A DNA stretch of 64,000 bases from Mycolicibacterium sp. P9-64. Lineage in GTDB: Bacteria; Actinomycetota; Actinomycetes; Mycobacteriales; Mycobacteriaceae. This document shows, piece by piece, positions 33,923 through 42,811 of this stretch. The stretch is taken from the NCBI RefSeq assembly GCF_008329605.1, contig NZ_NPKO01000005.1, positions 124,001-188,000 on the forward strand. The letters are read 5' to 3'. The position numbers were made by a program, and so were the translations under genes. Numbering within the stretch: the stretch's first letter is position 1; every line of letters starts with the position of its first letter. The notes under the pieces were generated by a model. That model worked only from the letters and a program-made list of their open reading frames with translations. It was not told the DNA's origin and did not search any database.

Positions 33923-35437
33923 CTACTTCAGGGTCTTCTTGCCGCCGTGGAGCAGCGTGATCAGCTGAGTGACCTGGCCGTCGGTCTTGGCGTCGCGCGC
34001 GAAGGACGTCAGCAGCATCATCGGCTTGAACTTCTGCCGGGTGATCGCCTTGGCGAAGGTGAATTCCTTCAGACCGTCGGGGCCATGGATGCGTCCGAAG
34101 CCGGACTGGCCGACACCGCCGAACGGGAGCGCAGGCACCCCGGCGAAGGACACCACTGAATTGATCGACGTCATTCCCGAGCGCACTCGGCGGGCGATGT
34201 CGACACCGTTCTTCTTGGCGAAGACCGCCCCTGCGAGTCCGTAGTTCGTGGCGTTGGTGAGCTCGATCGCTTCATCCATGTTCTTGACCGGGTTGATCGC
34301 CAGCGTTGGCCCGAAGGTCTCGTCGGTCATCTCGGTCGAGTGCTCGGGCACATGGGTCAGGATCGTTGGTTGGACGAAGCGCTCGCCGACGGCGTCCGCA
34401 CCGCCGAGCACGACGGTGGCGCCCTTCGCGATGGCGTCGACGATGTGGCTCTTGATGATGCCGAGTTGCGACGGCATGGTGATCGGGCCGATGTTGCCGT
34501 CGGGGCAGGCGTGCAGAGCCTTGGCTTGGCTGGTGATCTGCTCCATGAAGGAGTCGAAGACGTTTTCGTGCACGTAGACCCGTTCGGTGCCGATGCACGT
34601 CTGGCCGGCGTTGGACATGCCGCCCCAGAGTGCTGCTTCGGCAGCCTTGGGCAGGTCGGCGTCCTCGTCGACGATCAGCGAGTCCTTGCCGCCGGCTTCG
34701 ATCAGCACGGGCGTCAGGTTCTCGGCGCATGCGGCCATGACCTTCTTGCCCGTCGCGCCGGACCCGGTGAACGCGAGCTTGTCGATGGCCGCGGTGCACA
34801 GCGCATTGCCGGTCTCGGCGAAACCGGTGACGACCTGGAACACCGGACGGCCGCCGACGACCTCGGTGAACTTGTCGGCGAGCCATTCGCCAACGCCGGG
34901 GGTGTATTCGCTGGGTTTGAACACCACGGCATTGCCTGCTGCTAGCGCGTAGGCGATGGAGCCGCATGGCGTGAACACCGGATAGTTCCACGGCCCAATC
35001 ACTCCGATGACGCCGAGCGGCTGGTACTCGACGGTCGAGGCCTGGTTGATCATCAGCAAACCTGACTTGACCTTCCGGCTGCCGAGCACCTTCTTGGCAT
35101 GCTTTGCGGCCCAGGCGATGTGGTCGATGGCCATGACGATCTCGAGCTGCGCGTCACCGGTCGGTTTGCCGGTTTCCAGGTGCACCAGCTGAGCGAGCGC
35201 GGCGATGCGGCGGGTGATGACACTGCGCCAGGTGAGCAGATATTCGGCCCGCTCCTCGAACGACAGACCGCCCCACCAGTCGGCAGCGTCGCGTGCGCGC
35301 TGCACCGCGGCGTCCACGTCTGCGCTGGAGTGGATGGGGTGCACGCCGACGACATCGCCATTGGCGGGGTTGAGCGACTCGAAGGTGGCGCCGGAGGTGG
35401 CTGTTGCGGATACGGGTGTGCCGACGGTGGTGGTCAA
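33923..35437 (-). CDS. NAD(P)-dependent aldehyde dehydrogenase
   Basis: 504 residues. Family motifs: IGPWNYPVFTP (about 147), FKPSEYTP, FTGSGATGKKV, general base Glu247 in LIEAGGKDS and nucleophile Cys281 in NAGQTCIGTE. The C-terminus ends in KKTLK. It oxidises an aldehyde to the acid. Its start overlaps the stop of the GMC oxidoreductase by four bases, so the pair probably turns an alcohol into an acid in two steps. The alcohol is unknown. Choline- or polyethylene-glycol-type substrates are known for such pairs. Confidence 0.88.
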   Translation of the reverse strand: MTTTVGTPVSATATSGATFESLNPANGDVVGVHPIHSSADVDAAVQRARDAADWWGGLSFEERAEYLLTWRSVITRRIAALAQLVHLETGKPTGDAQLEIVMAIDHIAWAAKHAKKVLGSRKVKSGLLMINQASTVEYQPLGVIGVIGPWNYPVFTPCGSIAYALAAGNAVVFKPSEYTPGVGEWLADKFTEVVGGRPVFQVVTGFAETGNALCTAAIDKLAFTGSGATGKKVMAACAENLTPVLIEAGGKDSLIVDEDADLPKAAEAALWGGMSNAGQTCIGTERVYVHENVFDSFMEQITSQAKALHACPDGNIGPITMPSQLGIIKSHIVDAIAKGATVVLGGADAVGERFVQPTILTHVPEHSTEMTDETFGPTLAINPVKNMDEAIELTNATNYGLAGAVFAKKNGVDIARRVRSGMTSINSVVSFAGVPALPFGGVGQSGFGRIHGPDGLKEFTFAKAITRQKFKPMMLLTSFARDAKTDGQVTQLITLLHGGKKTLK

Positions 35438-37017
35438 CGTGACTCCTTGATGAGGTCAGCGCATTTCTCGCCGACCATGATGGTGGGGGCATTGGTGTTG
35501 CCGCGAGGGACGCGGGGCATGATCGAGGCGTCGGCCACCCGAAGTCCTTCTACGCCATGAACTTTGAGCTCGGGATCGACGACGCTGCCTTCCACCGTGC
35601 CCATCGAGCAGGTGCCGACCGGGTGATAGATCGTCTGACCCTTCCTGGCGATCGCCGCCATGATCTCATCGGTCGTCGGGTTGCGCGATACCGGATCCCA
35701 CGGCGCCGCAATATATTTCGCAATCGGCCCCTCGTCGATGATTTCATACAATCTGCGGTATCCGGCCAGCATGGCATCAAGGTCCGCAATGTCGTCGAAA
35801 TAGCCCGGTTCGATCTCCGGGTGCCACGTCGGGTCCGCCGAGCGCAGTTTGAGGTAGCCGGTGCTCTCCACGCGCACCAGCGTCGGCGCGATGCCGAACC
35901 CACGGCTTACCGGTTCGCGCAGTCCATGGTCGTAGAAGCCGCTGGGCAGCACATGGAACTGCAGGTCGGGAGCATCCATGTCGGCGTTGGACTTGAAGAA
36001 ACCGCCTGACTCGGCGACGTTGGAGGTCAGCGGCCCGCGGCCGGCCTTCTGCGCCTTCAACACGTTGCCGAACGAAAAGAAATCGGCGAAGTCAGTGGTG
36101 TCCTTGGTGTAGAACAGCGCCCCGGATACCGGGTGGTCCTGCAGGTTCTGGCCGACGCCCGCCACGTCCACTTTGACGTCGATGCCGTGTTCGCGCAGGT
36201 GCGCGCCAGGCCCGATGCCGGAGAGCATCAGCATCTGCGGGCTGGCGACGGCACCGGCCGACAGCACGATCTCGGCGTTGGCGCGCGCCGTCTTGGTGAC
36301 GCCACCACGCCGATAGGTCACCCCTGTCGCGCGGGCACCGTCCATCTCGATCTTCATCACGAAAGCCTCGGTGCGCACGGTGAGATTGGACCGCTTGCTC
36401 GCGGGATGGATATAGGCGTCGGCGACCGACCACCGACGGCCCTTCTTGCAGGTGACCTGATAAAGACCGGCGCCTTCCTGTTCGGCGCCGTTGAAGTCGT
36501 CGGTGCGCTTGAAGCCCGCAGCGACGGCGGACTCGACGAACGCAAGGCTCAACTCGTGGTTGTACCTGCGGTCTTCGACATGTAGCGGACCGTCGGAGTT
36601 GTGATAGGGATCGCTCAGCCGGGTGTTTCCCTCGGCCTTCTTGAAGTAGGGCAATACGTCGTCGTAACCCCAGCCGGATGCGCCGTAGACGTCGCGCCAC
36701 TCGTCATAGTCGGCACGGTTGCCGCGGATGTAGATCATCGCGTTCATCGAAGAGCAGCCGCCAAGCGCCTTCATGCGCGGCCAGTCAGCCCGACGGCCGC
36801 CGAGATACTTCTGCGGGGTCGTCTTGTAGCCCCAGTCCCACTTGGTCTTGAACAACGCAGAGAAGGCTGACGGCAGATGGATCATGGCGTCGTCGTCTTC
36901 GGGTCCCGCTTCGAGCAGCAGCACGGACACGGCCGGATCCTCGCTCAGGCGCGCGGCGACAACACCGCCCGCGCTGCCCGATCCGATGACGACGTAGTCG
37001 AAGGTCTCCCCGGCCAT
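35434..37017 (-). CDS. GMC-family FAD alcohol dehydrogenase
   Basis: 527 residues. FAD-binding GSGSAGGVVAARLSE at residues 12-26, GGCSSMNAMIYIRGNRADYDEW (GMC signature 1, about 85), SAGAVASPQMLMLSGIGP (signature 2, about 255) and a C-terminal HPVGTCSMG containing the catalytic His. This is a choline-dehydrogenase-like enzyme that oxidises an alcohol to an aldehyde. It is coupled to the aldehyde dehydrogenase gene (ATGA overlap). The start is ATG 37017. Confidence 0.88.
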   Translation of the reverse strand: MAGETFDYVVIGSGSAGGVVAARLSEDPAVSVLLLEAGPEDDDAMIHLPSAFSALFKTKWDWGYKTTPQKYLGGRRADWPRMKALGGCSSMNAMIYIRGNRADYDEWRDVYGASGWGYDDVLPYFKKAEGNTRLSDPYHNSDGPLHVEDRRYNHELSLAFVESAVAAGFKRTDDFNGAEQEGAGLYQVTCKKGRRWSVADAYIHPASKRSNLTVRTEAFVMKIEMDGARATGVTYRRGGVTKTARANAEIVLSAGAVASPQMLMLSGIGPGAHLREHGIDVKVDVAGVGQNLQDHPVSGALFYTKDTTDFADFFSFGNVLKAQKAGRGPLTSNVAESGGFFKSNADMDAPDLQFHVLPSGFYDHGLREPVSRGFGIAPTLVRVESTGYLKLRSADPTWHPEIEPGYFDDIADLDAMLAGYRRLYEIIDEGPIAKYIAAPWDPVSRNPTTDEIMAAIARKGQTIYHPVGTCSMGTVEGSVVDPELKVHGVEGLRVADASIMPRVPRGNTNAPTIMVGEKCADLIKESR

Positions 37018-37202
37018 GGCTCCCCCTTGGCAGGCGCGTGACGCGCATCACAAATCTAGCCCTGCGATGATCTTGACGCAATGGGCTCGATGTTTGCCTG
37101 ACGTGGGTCGATTGCATGCCGTAGCAGGTTGTCGGCGACTGGTGGTGTTCGCCAAAGTTGCAGATCGCCGAACACGACAGCCGTGTCGGTCACAATGTCG
37201 GA

Positions 37203-37982
37203 ATGCCTCGCCTGACATCGCTGAGTCGCTCGGTCAAGGGTCACGTCGTCGTGGTCACGGGGGCCGCCAGCGGCATGGGGCGTGCGACCGCGCACCTGCT
37301 CGCCGATGAGGGCGCCGCGGTCGGTGTCGTCGACCGTGACGCCGATGGGTTGGCACGCGTGGCCGATGAGATCAGCGACGCGGGTGGCCGGGTCCACGCC
37401 GTCACCGCCGATGTTGGCGACGCCGACGTCCCGGCTGCCGTCATCGCGGAGATTCGGGAAGCCCTCGGCGCGATCGACGGGCTGGTGAACAACGCCGGGG
37501 TGAGCATCCCGGTGCTGATCGACGGTGACGACTTCGAGGCCCACTGGGCGACCACGATGGCCATCAATCTGACCGCATACGCACGGTTCGTCCGCGCAGC
37601 ACTTCCCGATCTACGTCGGGAGGGTAGAGGCCGAATCGTCAATGTCGCTTCGACCGAAGGCCTGGGCGCGACCGCCGGACTCTCGCCATACACGGCCACG
37701 AAACACGGTGTGATCGGTCTGACGCGGTCGCTAGCGGTGGAACTCGGTCCGACCGGGGTGACGGTGAACTGCGTGTGCCCAGGCCCGATCAACACGGGGA
37801 TGACGGACTTCATCCCCGACGACATGAAGGCCACCTTCGCCCGCCGACGCACGGCGTTGCATCGTTACGGTGACCCCGAAGAGGTTGCGCACGCGACGTT
37901 GTCGCTGCTGCTCCCGGCGGCCTCGTACATCACCGGTGCGGTGCTCGTCGTCGACGGCGGGCTCACGGTCCGTAATGCCTGA
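37203..37982 (+). CDS. Short-chain dehydrogenase/reductase
   Basis: 259 residues from ATG 37203. Cofactor loop TGAASGMG (19-26), NNAG at 96-99, catalytic Ser150, Tyr163 and Lys167 (SPYTATK), C-terminal ITGAVLVVDGG. The VDRDADG after strand 2 suggests NAD(H) preference. The substrate is unknown. It is divergent from the GMC/ALDH pair. A direct copy of this gene lacking codons 80-240 lies 5 kb downstream (42528-42770), across the OCD/THI5/MFS operon. Confidence 0.88.
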   Translation: MPRLTSLSRSVKGHVVVVTGAASGMGRATAHLLADEGAAVGVVDRDADGLARVADEISDAGGRVHAVTADVGDADVPAAVIAEIREALGAIDGLVNNAGVSIPVLIDGDDFEAHWATTMAINLTAYARFVRAALPDLRREGRGRIVNVASTEGLGATAGLSPYTATKHGVIGLTRSLAVELGPTGVTVNCVCPGPINTGMTDFIPDDMKATFARRRTALHRYGDPEEVAHATLSLLLPAASYITGAVLVVDGGLTVRNA

Positions 37983-38108
37983 TCTCGCACCATCGTTGGT
38001 TGAGCACCTGGCCACCAGTTCCCGTCGTTGAGATAGCGGTGGTGGTGCAGAAGTGCGAGTAGTCGCTGCCCTGGGCGCTATCTGAACGGAGGGTTGGACG
38101 GGGCGACG

Positions 38109-39086
38109 TCACAGCGCGAGGTCGAAATCGGTTCCGATGCCGAGCTCGCGGGCTCTGGACACCACGAGGTCCGCGGTGGCGAGGTCTTGCAGTCCGATGC
38201 CGACCGACTCGAACAGGGTGATGTCGTCGTCGGAGGAGCGACCCTCGCGGGAGCCGACGATCACGTGTCCGAGTTCGGTGCGGACGTCTTCTTCGGTGAT
38301 GGCACCCTCCGCGATGGCCAGCAGGACTGCCCCTGATTTGGCCATCGCATTCGGGTGGCTGTCGACGACGACGCGGGCGCGTTTCATGGCAACCGAGTCG
38401 ACTTCGCGATGGTCCGGCCGAGGCGGCGCGCCAACGTCGTTGACGTGTTGTCCCGGCCGAAGCCAATCGCCGTGAACGACGGGTTCGCGAGCCGGGGTGA
38501 GAATGCACACGATGTCCGTCGCGGCCACTACCGCCTCGGCGGAGTCGAGTGATGTGACTGGGATGCAGAGGCTTTCGGTCCCGGTGCGAAATGCCTCGAG
38601 TGTGCTGTCACTTCGGGTCCACACGACGATGGACTCGATGTCACGGACGGCGGCAATGGCGCGTGCGTGCTCGATAGCCAGGTTGCCCGCTCCGACGAAC
38701 CCGAGCGCGGATGCGGAACTGCGAGCGAGGTGATTGGTGGCCACTGCGCTCACCGCCGCGGTGCGGATCGCGGTGATCGCGCGACCGTCGAGCAGCGCGA
38801 TGCACTCGCCGGTGAGTGCCGAGGTCACCACGATCGTCGAGCGTTGCACGGGGAGTCCGTGACGCCGATTGCCTGGCAGATCACACAGCAGCTTGACCGA
38901 GACCACGTCGGCTCCGGCCGAGGTCATCGGGATCGCCGATCCGTCGCCGGGCAGGCGCATGGATCGTGGCGCAGGATTCTGCCAGTCCCCACGCGCCAGC
39001 CCGGCGTGTGCCAGTTCGACGGCCTTGCGTACCTCGTCGCGGTCGAGCAGGCGCGTGATGTCGGAGTGCTTCAGGATCAGGACCAC
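38109..39086 (-). CDS. Ornithine cyclodeaminase / mu-crystallin family protein
   Basis: 325 residues. The N-terminal dimerisation part contains KHSDITRLLDRDEVRKAVE and the Rossmann part SALGFVGAGNLAIEHARAIAAVRDIESIVVWTRS (GxGxxA, about 120). DIVCILTPAREPVV and VNDVGAPPRPDHREVD match the OCD core. Family members deaminate and cyclise ornithine or act as imine reductases or alanine dehydrogenases, so the true reaction is open. It is last in a three-gene operon with a THI5-like protein (6 bases upstream) and an MFS transporter. Confidence 0.85.
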   Translation of the reverse strand: MVLILKHSDITRLLDRDEVRKAVELAHAGLARGDWQNPAPRSMRLPGDGSAIPMTSAGADVVSVKLLCDLPGNRRHGLPVQRSTIVVTSALTGECIALLDGRAITAIRTAAVSAVATNHLARSSASALGFVGAGNLAIEHARAIAAVRDIESIVVWTRSDSTLEAFRTGTESLCIPVTSLDSAEAVVAATDIVCILTPAREPVVHGDWLRPGQHVNDVGAPPRPDHREVDSVAMKRARVVVDSHPNAMAKSGAVLLAIAEGAITEEDVRTELGHVIVGSREGRSSDDDITLFESVGIGLQDLATADLVVSRARELGIGTDFDLAL

Positions 39087-39092
39087 GGTGCG

Positions 39093-40010
39093 TCAGACCG
39101 CGACCGCGGCCGACTCCACCGCATCGACGATGCCGGTGTCGACCACGTCGCCGAAGGCAGGAATGCTGCGGACCATGCTCTCCTCGAACAGGATTCGCAT
39201 CCATCGCTCGGTGGCTGGCTGGTCGATGCGTACCGTGTCCCAGGTCTGCGAGTTCAGCATCCGCGTGCAGGCGCTGCCCAACACCGCCTGCGGCATGGTC
39301 GGCCAGTGCTCCGCGAGCAGCGGTTGAACATCGTCGACACCCACCGACTTCAGCAGCTGCATCGACTCGGCGAGCGCGGAGGTGAACGCCACCAGCCGCT
39401 CCGAGAGCTCCTCCAGCCGGTCCGTGCGGCAGTAGTAGACGCTGTTGGGCCCGAGCCCGCCGGTTCGGGTGTAGTCGCTGACGATCACACCGGTTTCCCT
39501 GTGCTGCATGGCTTCTGCGTTGGTGTGGTCCAGCACGATGGCGTCGCCGAGGCCGGCTTCGAACAGCTCGACGTACATCGGCGTGGACAGGTCGCGCAGC
39601 CATGTGATCGACGCGGGGTCCACGCCAGACTCTCGCACCAGGCCCGCCGTGAAGGCGTACGGCGCGCTACCGCCGATGCCCGGGGCGAGCACCGTCTTTC
39701 CGATCAGGTCAGACCACGTGAAGTCGGGGTGGGGTGTTCGGGTCACCAGGGCCTTGGGGAACTGGTGATTGACCTGAGCGAAGACGGACAGCTTGCGGGG
39801 GGTGCCGGCGTACATGGCGGGCACCCACAGACCACCGAGTGCGACGTCGGCGGCGCGGGAGTCCAGATCGTCGAGCACGCCGGTCCAGGGGTCTTTTGCG
39901 GTCGCCGTGACGGCGAGGCCTCGGTCGGCGAACAGGCCGAGATGATCGGCGTAGTACTGAGGTAGGTAGTTCAGGCCGTGGGCGGTGGCGGAGATGTTGA
40001 GCGTCAACAT
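39093..40010 (-). CDS. THI5/NMT1-like (SsuA-type) domain protein without a signal peptide
   Basis: 305 residues. Begins directly with LTLNISATAHGLNYLPQYYADHLGLFADRGLAVTATAKDPW, the first lobe of NMT1/THI5 or SsuA/TauA substrate-binding folds. DVALGGLWVPAMYAG and GKTVLAPGIGGSAPYAF follow. No signal peptide or lipobox is present and no ABC permease or ATPase lies nearby, so it is unlikely to be a transporter receptor. It may be a cytoplasmic binding protein or enzyme, as THI5 itself is. The THI5 active-site motif CCCFC is not seen. Co-transcribed with OCD and MFS genes. Confidence 0.75.
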   Translation of the reverse strand: MLTLNISATAHGLNYLPQYYADHLGLFADRGLAVTATAKDPWTGVLDDLDSRAADVALGGLWVPAMYAGTPRKLSVFAQVNHQFPKALVTRTPHPDFTWSDLIGKTVLAPGIGGSAPYAFTAGLVRESGVDPASITWLRDLSTPMYVELFEAGLGDAIVLDHTNAEAMQHRETGVIVSDYTRTGGLGPNSVYYCRTDRLEELSERLVAFTSALAESMQLLKSVGVDDVQPLLAEHWPTMPQAVLGSACTRMLNSQTWDTVRIDQPATERWMRILFEESMVRSIPAFGDVVDTGIVDAVESAAVAV

Positions 40011-40040
40011 GTTCGGGCGTCCTTTCCAGGAATTGGTCAG

Positions 40041-41513
40041 TCAGGCTGCGATGGCAACGGCGGGTTTCTCGGTGATTGCCTCCAGCGGCTTACCGAACGT
40101 CTCGGGCCCGAAGCGGGCGGCGACGACGAGGAGGCCGTACATTACGGCGATCATGGCGAAGACACCCGCAACGCCTGCGCGGTCGAAGAAGAACAGTGCG
40201 GCGAAGGGCATGACGGCGCCTGCCACGTTGCCGATCCCGTTGACCACCGAGGTGCCCATGGCGCGCACCGAGGTGGGGAACAATTCCGGCGACCAGACCG
40301 ACAGCATCGTGTTGAGCATCATGGTGAAGAACTGGAAGATCATGCCCAGCACCAGGATCAACGCCGTCGTGTTTGCGAACGACGCGAAGCAGATGGCCGA
40401 GACGCAGCCCAGCACCGCGGCGATGGTGACGGTCAGCCGCCGTGGTGCCTTGCCTGCCAGGTAGGACGCCGCGCACGCCCCGAACAACGACCCGATGTTC
40501 ATGATCATGGTGAACGCCAACGAATCTGCCAGTGAGTAGCCACGCGAGACGAGCAGGATCGGCATCAGGAACAGCAGGGTGACCTGAGCGCCGAACGACA
40601 TCCAGGAGGCGGCGCCGATCGCCGCAGTGCGCTTGAGGTTCTGGCCCTTGAACACCTCGGCGTAGCTGGACTTGACCTTGGCAGGAATGTCGGCCTCGGT
40701 GACGAACTGCTTCGTGATGCCGGGCTTGCGCAGGGCGGTGATGCTTCCGCCTGCCAGCCGCGTGAGGCTTCGGTTCGCGTCGTCGACGCGGCCCTTCGAC
40801 AGCAGGAAGCGTGGCGACTCGGGGAGGTAGCGGCGGAAGAAGACCACCAGGACGGCGGGGACGGCAAGGATCACGTAGGTCCAGCGCCACGAGGTGTCGT
40901 TGCCGCCGAGCACTCCGTTGAGTGGGCCGAGCACCAGCCAGAAGAAGCCGAAGGAGGCGATGTTGCCGATGCCGCCGGAGGAGATGTTCAGCGTGGCGAG
41001 CAGTGAGCCACGGTGACGGGTGGCGACGATCTCGGCCAGGATGGCCAGGCCGACCGTGAATTCGCCGCCAAGGCCGATGCCGACGATGAAGCGGCTCGCG
41101 AGCAGCATCTCGTAGTTGACGGCGACTGCGCTGATCAGCCCGCCCAGTGTGTAGACGAGAAGGTTCAGGCTCAGTGCGGCGCGCCGTCCCCAGCGGTCGG
41201 CGATGTAGCCACCGATGAGGCGTCCGGCCAGTCCGCCGAGGACCGTCGCCGTGTTGATCATCGTGAGTTCGGCGTTGCCGATGCCGAACGACTCCTTGAG
41301 CAGCGGACCCATCGCGCCAGTCGAGTTCTGCTCCAGGGAATCGAAGAACAATCCGGCCATGAGGAGCAGGATCAGCGCGGCCTGCACGCGGCCGAATCCG
41401 ATGCGGTCCAGCGCGGCGGTCAGGCCGGGGGATGTGGCGGGGTCGGTCAAATCTGGTGAGGCCGTTGCGGTCTCGGGGGGAGTTGGTGCGGATTTCGTGC
41501 GGGTGAGGGACAT
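40041..41513 (-). CDS. MFS transporter, aromatic/organic acid:proton symporter type
   Basis: 490 residues, 12 transmembrane helices. The MFS signature between helices 2 and 3 reads GGYIADRWGRRAALSLNL. The helix 4-5 region GIGLGGEFTVGLAILAEIVATRHRG resembles the AAHS/sugar-acid groups. The large central loop contains RVDDANRSLTRLAGGS. It probably imports the substrate of the OCD/THI5-like pair. The start is ATG 41513. Upstream are two GntR-type palindromes (41604-41616 and 41677-41691), so the operon is likely under the adjacent GntR regulator. Confidence 0.85.
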   Translation of the reverse strand: MSLTRTKSAPTPPETATASPDLTDPATSPGLTAALDRIGFGRVQAALILLLMAGLFFDSLEQNSTGAMGPLLKESFGIGNAELTMINTATVLGGLAGRLIGGYIADRWGRRAALSLNLLVYTLGGLISAVAVNYEMLLASRFIVGIGLGGEFTVGLAILAEIVATRHRGSLLATLNISSGGIGNIASFGFFWLVLGPLNGVLGGNDTSWRWTYVILAVPAVLVVFFRRYLPESPRFLLSKGRVDDANRSLTRLAGGSITALRKPGITKQFVTEADIPAKVKSSYAEVFKGQNLKRTAAIGAASWMSFGAQVTLLFLMPILLVSRGYSLADSLAFTMIMNIGSLFGACAASYLAGKAPRRLTVTIAAVLGCVSAICFASFANTTALILVLGMIFQFFTMMLNTMLSVWSPELFPTSVRAMGTSVVNGIGNVAGAVMPFAALFFFDRAGVAGVFAMIAVMYGLLVVAARFGPETFGKPLEAITEKPAVAIAA

Positions 41514-41603
41514 GTCGGGCTCCGGCTGGGTCAGTCGACACCGACAACGGTCGTGTCGGTGAGCCGACCTCTAGTCGTCCTCGACTGAAATCGCGCTGAG
41601 CAA

Positions 41604-41691
41604 TTTGTATACGAAATCTGTTACGCAACCGTTTCCCACCAGGCATGTTTCGTTACGAACGTGAAAACCCTGAAGCGATTGTAATACAATC
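41604..41691. promoter_or_regulatory. GntR/FadR-type operators upstream of the MFS operon
   Basis: GATTGTAATACAATC (41677-41691) is a palindrome and its core TTGTAATACAA fits the FadR-subfamily consensus TNGTNNNACNA exactly. A second, weaker palindrome TTTGTATACGAAA is at 41604-41616. Both lie between the MFS start and the GntR stop codon. Confidence 0.65.
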
Positions 41692-41719
41692 AGCCCGGTT
41701 GGTTGCCCGGCGGTACGCG

Positions 41720-42337
41720 CTATTCGTGATCGAACTTGTCGGCGAAGTAGCGCTCGTCGCGCTGCAGATGCTCGTCCATGAGGTACCCGGCCTGCGTGAC
41801 CGATCCGTTCACGATCGCGATGGCGAGTACGCGGTGGTCACTTGTCGAGGCATCCGGGTTGTGGCCGAGGCCCCACTGCACCCGACGGTTGACGCCGGTC
41901 AGCATCTCCTCGAGTTGTCGGTTCCCCGATGCGGCGGCGACCAATTCGTGGAAGGACGGTGCGGCGGTCGGGTTTTCGTCGTGCTGATCGTCGGCGATGG
42001 CGGCCAACGCGTCGGCCACCGCTCCGCCTCGGTTCGCGGCGGCTAATTGCGCCGCCAAGACCTCGAGGCCGCGGCGGATCTGTAACAACTCGCGACCGTC
42101 CTGAACGAGCGTCTCGGATACTGCGGCACCCCGATAGCGCACGATCGTCACGAAACCCTCGGACTGGAGCCGGTTCAGCGCTTCGCGCACGGGAACGCGC
42201 GACACTCCGTATTGCTTGGCGATCGCCTCCTCGATCAGGCGTTCGCCACCAGCGAGTCGGCCGGCAAGGATCTCCTCGCGCAAGGCGTGCGCGATCGCGT
42301 CACCCGTGGACTCCACCCGGGACACCGTCTCTGCCAT
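41720..42337 (-). CDS. GntR-family regulator, FadR/FCD type
   Basis: 205 residues from ATG 42337. The winged helix has ALREEILAGRLAGGERLIEEAIAKQYGVSRVPVREALNRLQSEGFV (about 18-65). The C-terminal FCD domain starts about residue 85, with metal-binding His positions in FHELVAAASGN and DEHLQRDERY. FCD domains sense organic acids or similar metabolites. The gene is immediately upstream of the MFS-THI5-OCD operon, which carries its consensus operator. A frame extending 21 codons further lacks homology. Confidence 0.85.
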   Translation of the reverse strand: MAETVSRVESTGDAIAHALREEILAGRLAGGERLIEEAIAKQYGVSRVPVREALNRLQSEGFVTIVRYRGAAVSETLVQDGRELLQIRRGLEVLAAQLAAANRGGAVADALAAIADDQHDENPTAAPSFHELVAAASGNRQLEEMLTGVNRRVQWGLGHNPDASTSDHRVLAIAIVNGSVTQAGYLMDEHLQRDERYFADKFDHE

Positions 42338-42527
42338 TACCCGGCCAGATTCTCGACGTTCAACGCATTGCGCCGGGGCGCAATGGCCCTGACCTCGCAC
42401 GTGCTCATGGCGTCGAACCTACCGTCGCTCCATCGTCGAACCGCGCATCTTCGTGATGGCACGACTGCAGCAGAGTCTGCGTCAGCCGCATCTGAGCGAC
42501 AGGTTCACTCCTGACGCGCGCAACCGG

Positions 42528-42770
42528 ACGGGGGCCGCGAGCGGTATGGGGCGTGCGACCGCGCACCTGCTCGCCGATGAGGGTGCCGTGGTCGGTGTCG
42601 TCGATCGTGACGCCGATGGGTTGGCACGCGTGGCCGATGAGATCAGCGACGCGGGTGGCCGGGTCCACGCCGTCACCGCAGATGTTGGCGACTCCGACGT
42701 CCCGGCCGCCTCCTACATCACCGGTGCGGTCCTCGTCGCCGACGGCGGGCTCACGGTCCGTAATGCCTGA
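42528..42770 (+). pseudogene. Collapsed direct copy of the SDR gene
   Basis: Matches 37257-37439 and then jumps to the equivalent of 37923-37982. The 483-bp deletion (161 codons) is in frame, at a shared PAA-coding CCGGC(T/C)GCC sequence. It keeps TGAASGMG and the ITGAVLVADGG end but lacks the first strand and the catalytic Ser, Tyr and Lys. An ORF from ATG 42453 (105 residues) stays open through it, with unrelated leading codons. It cannot be an active SDR. Confidence 0.85.
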
Positions 42771-42811
42771 ACGCCAACACCTTTGGTGATGAGTCTCGAA
42801 GTTCGCGCCCG

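Noticed and set aside
40090..41646. A 518-codon minus-strand frame overlapping the MFS gene
   Set aside because: Out-of-frame shadow, Arg/His/Pro-rich with no helices, while the other frame is a textbook MFS transporter.
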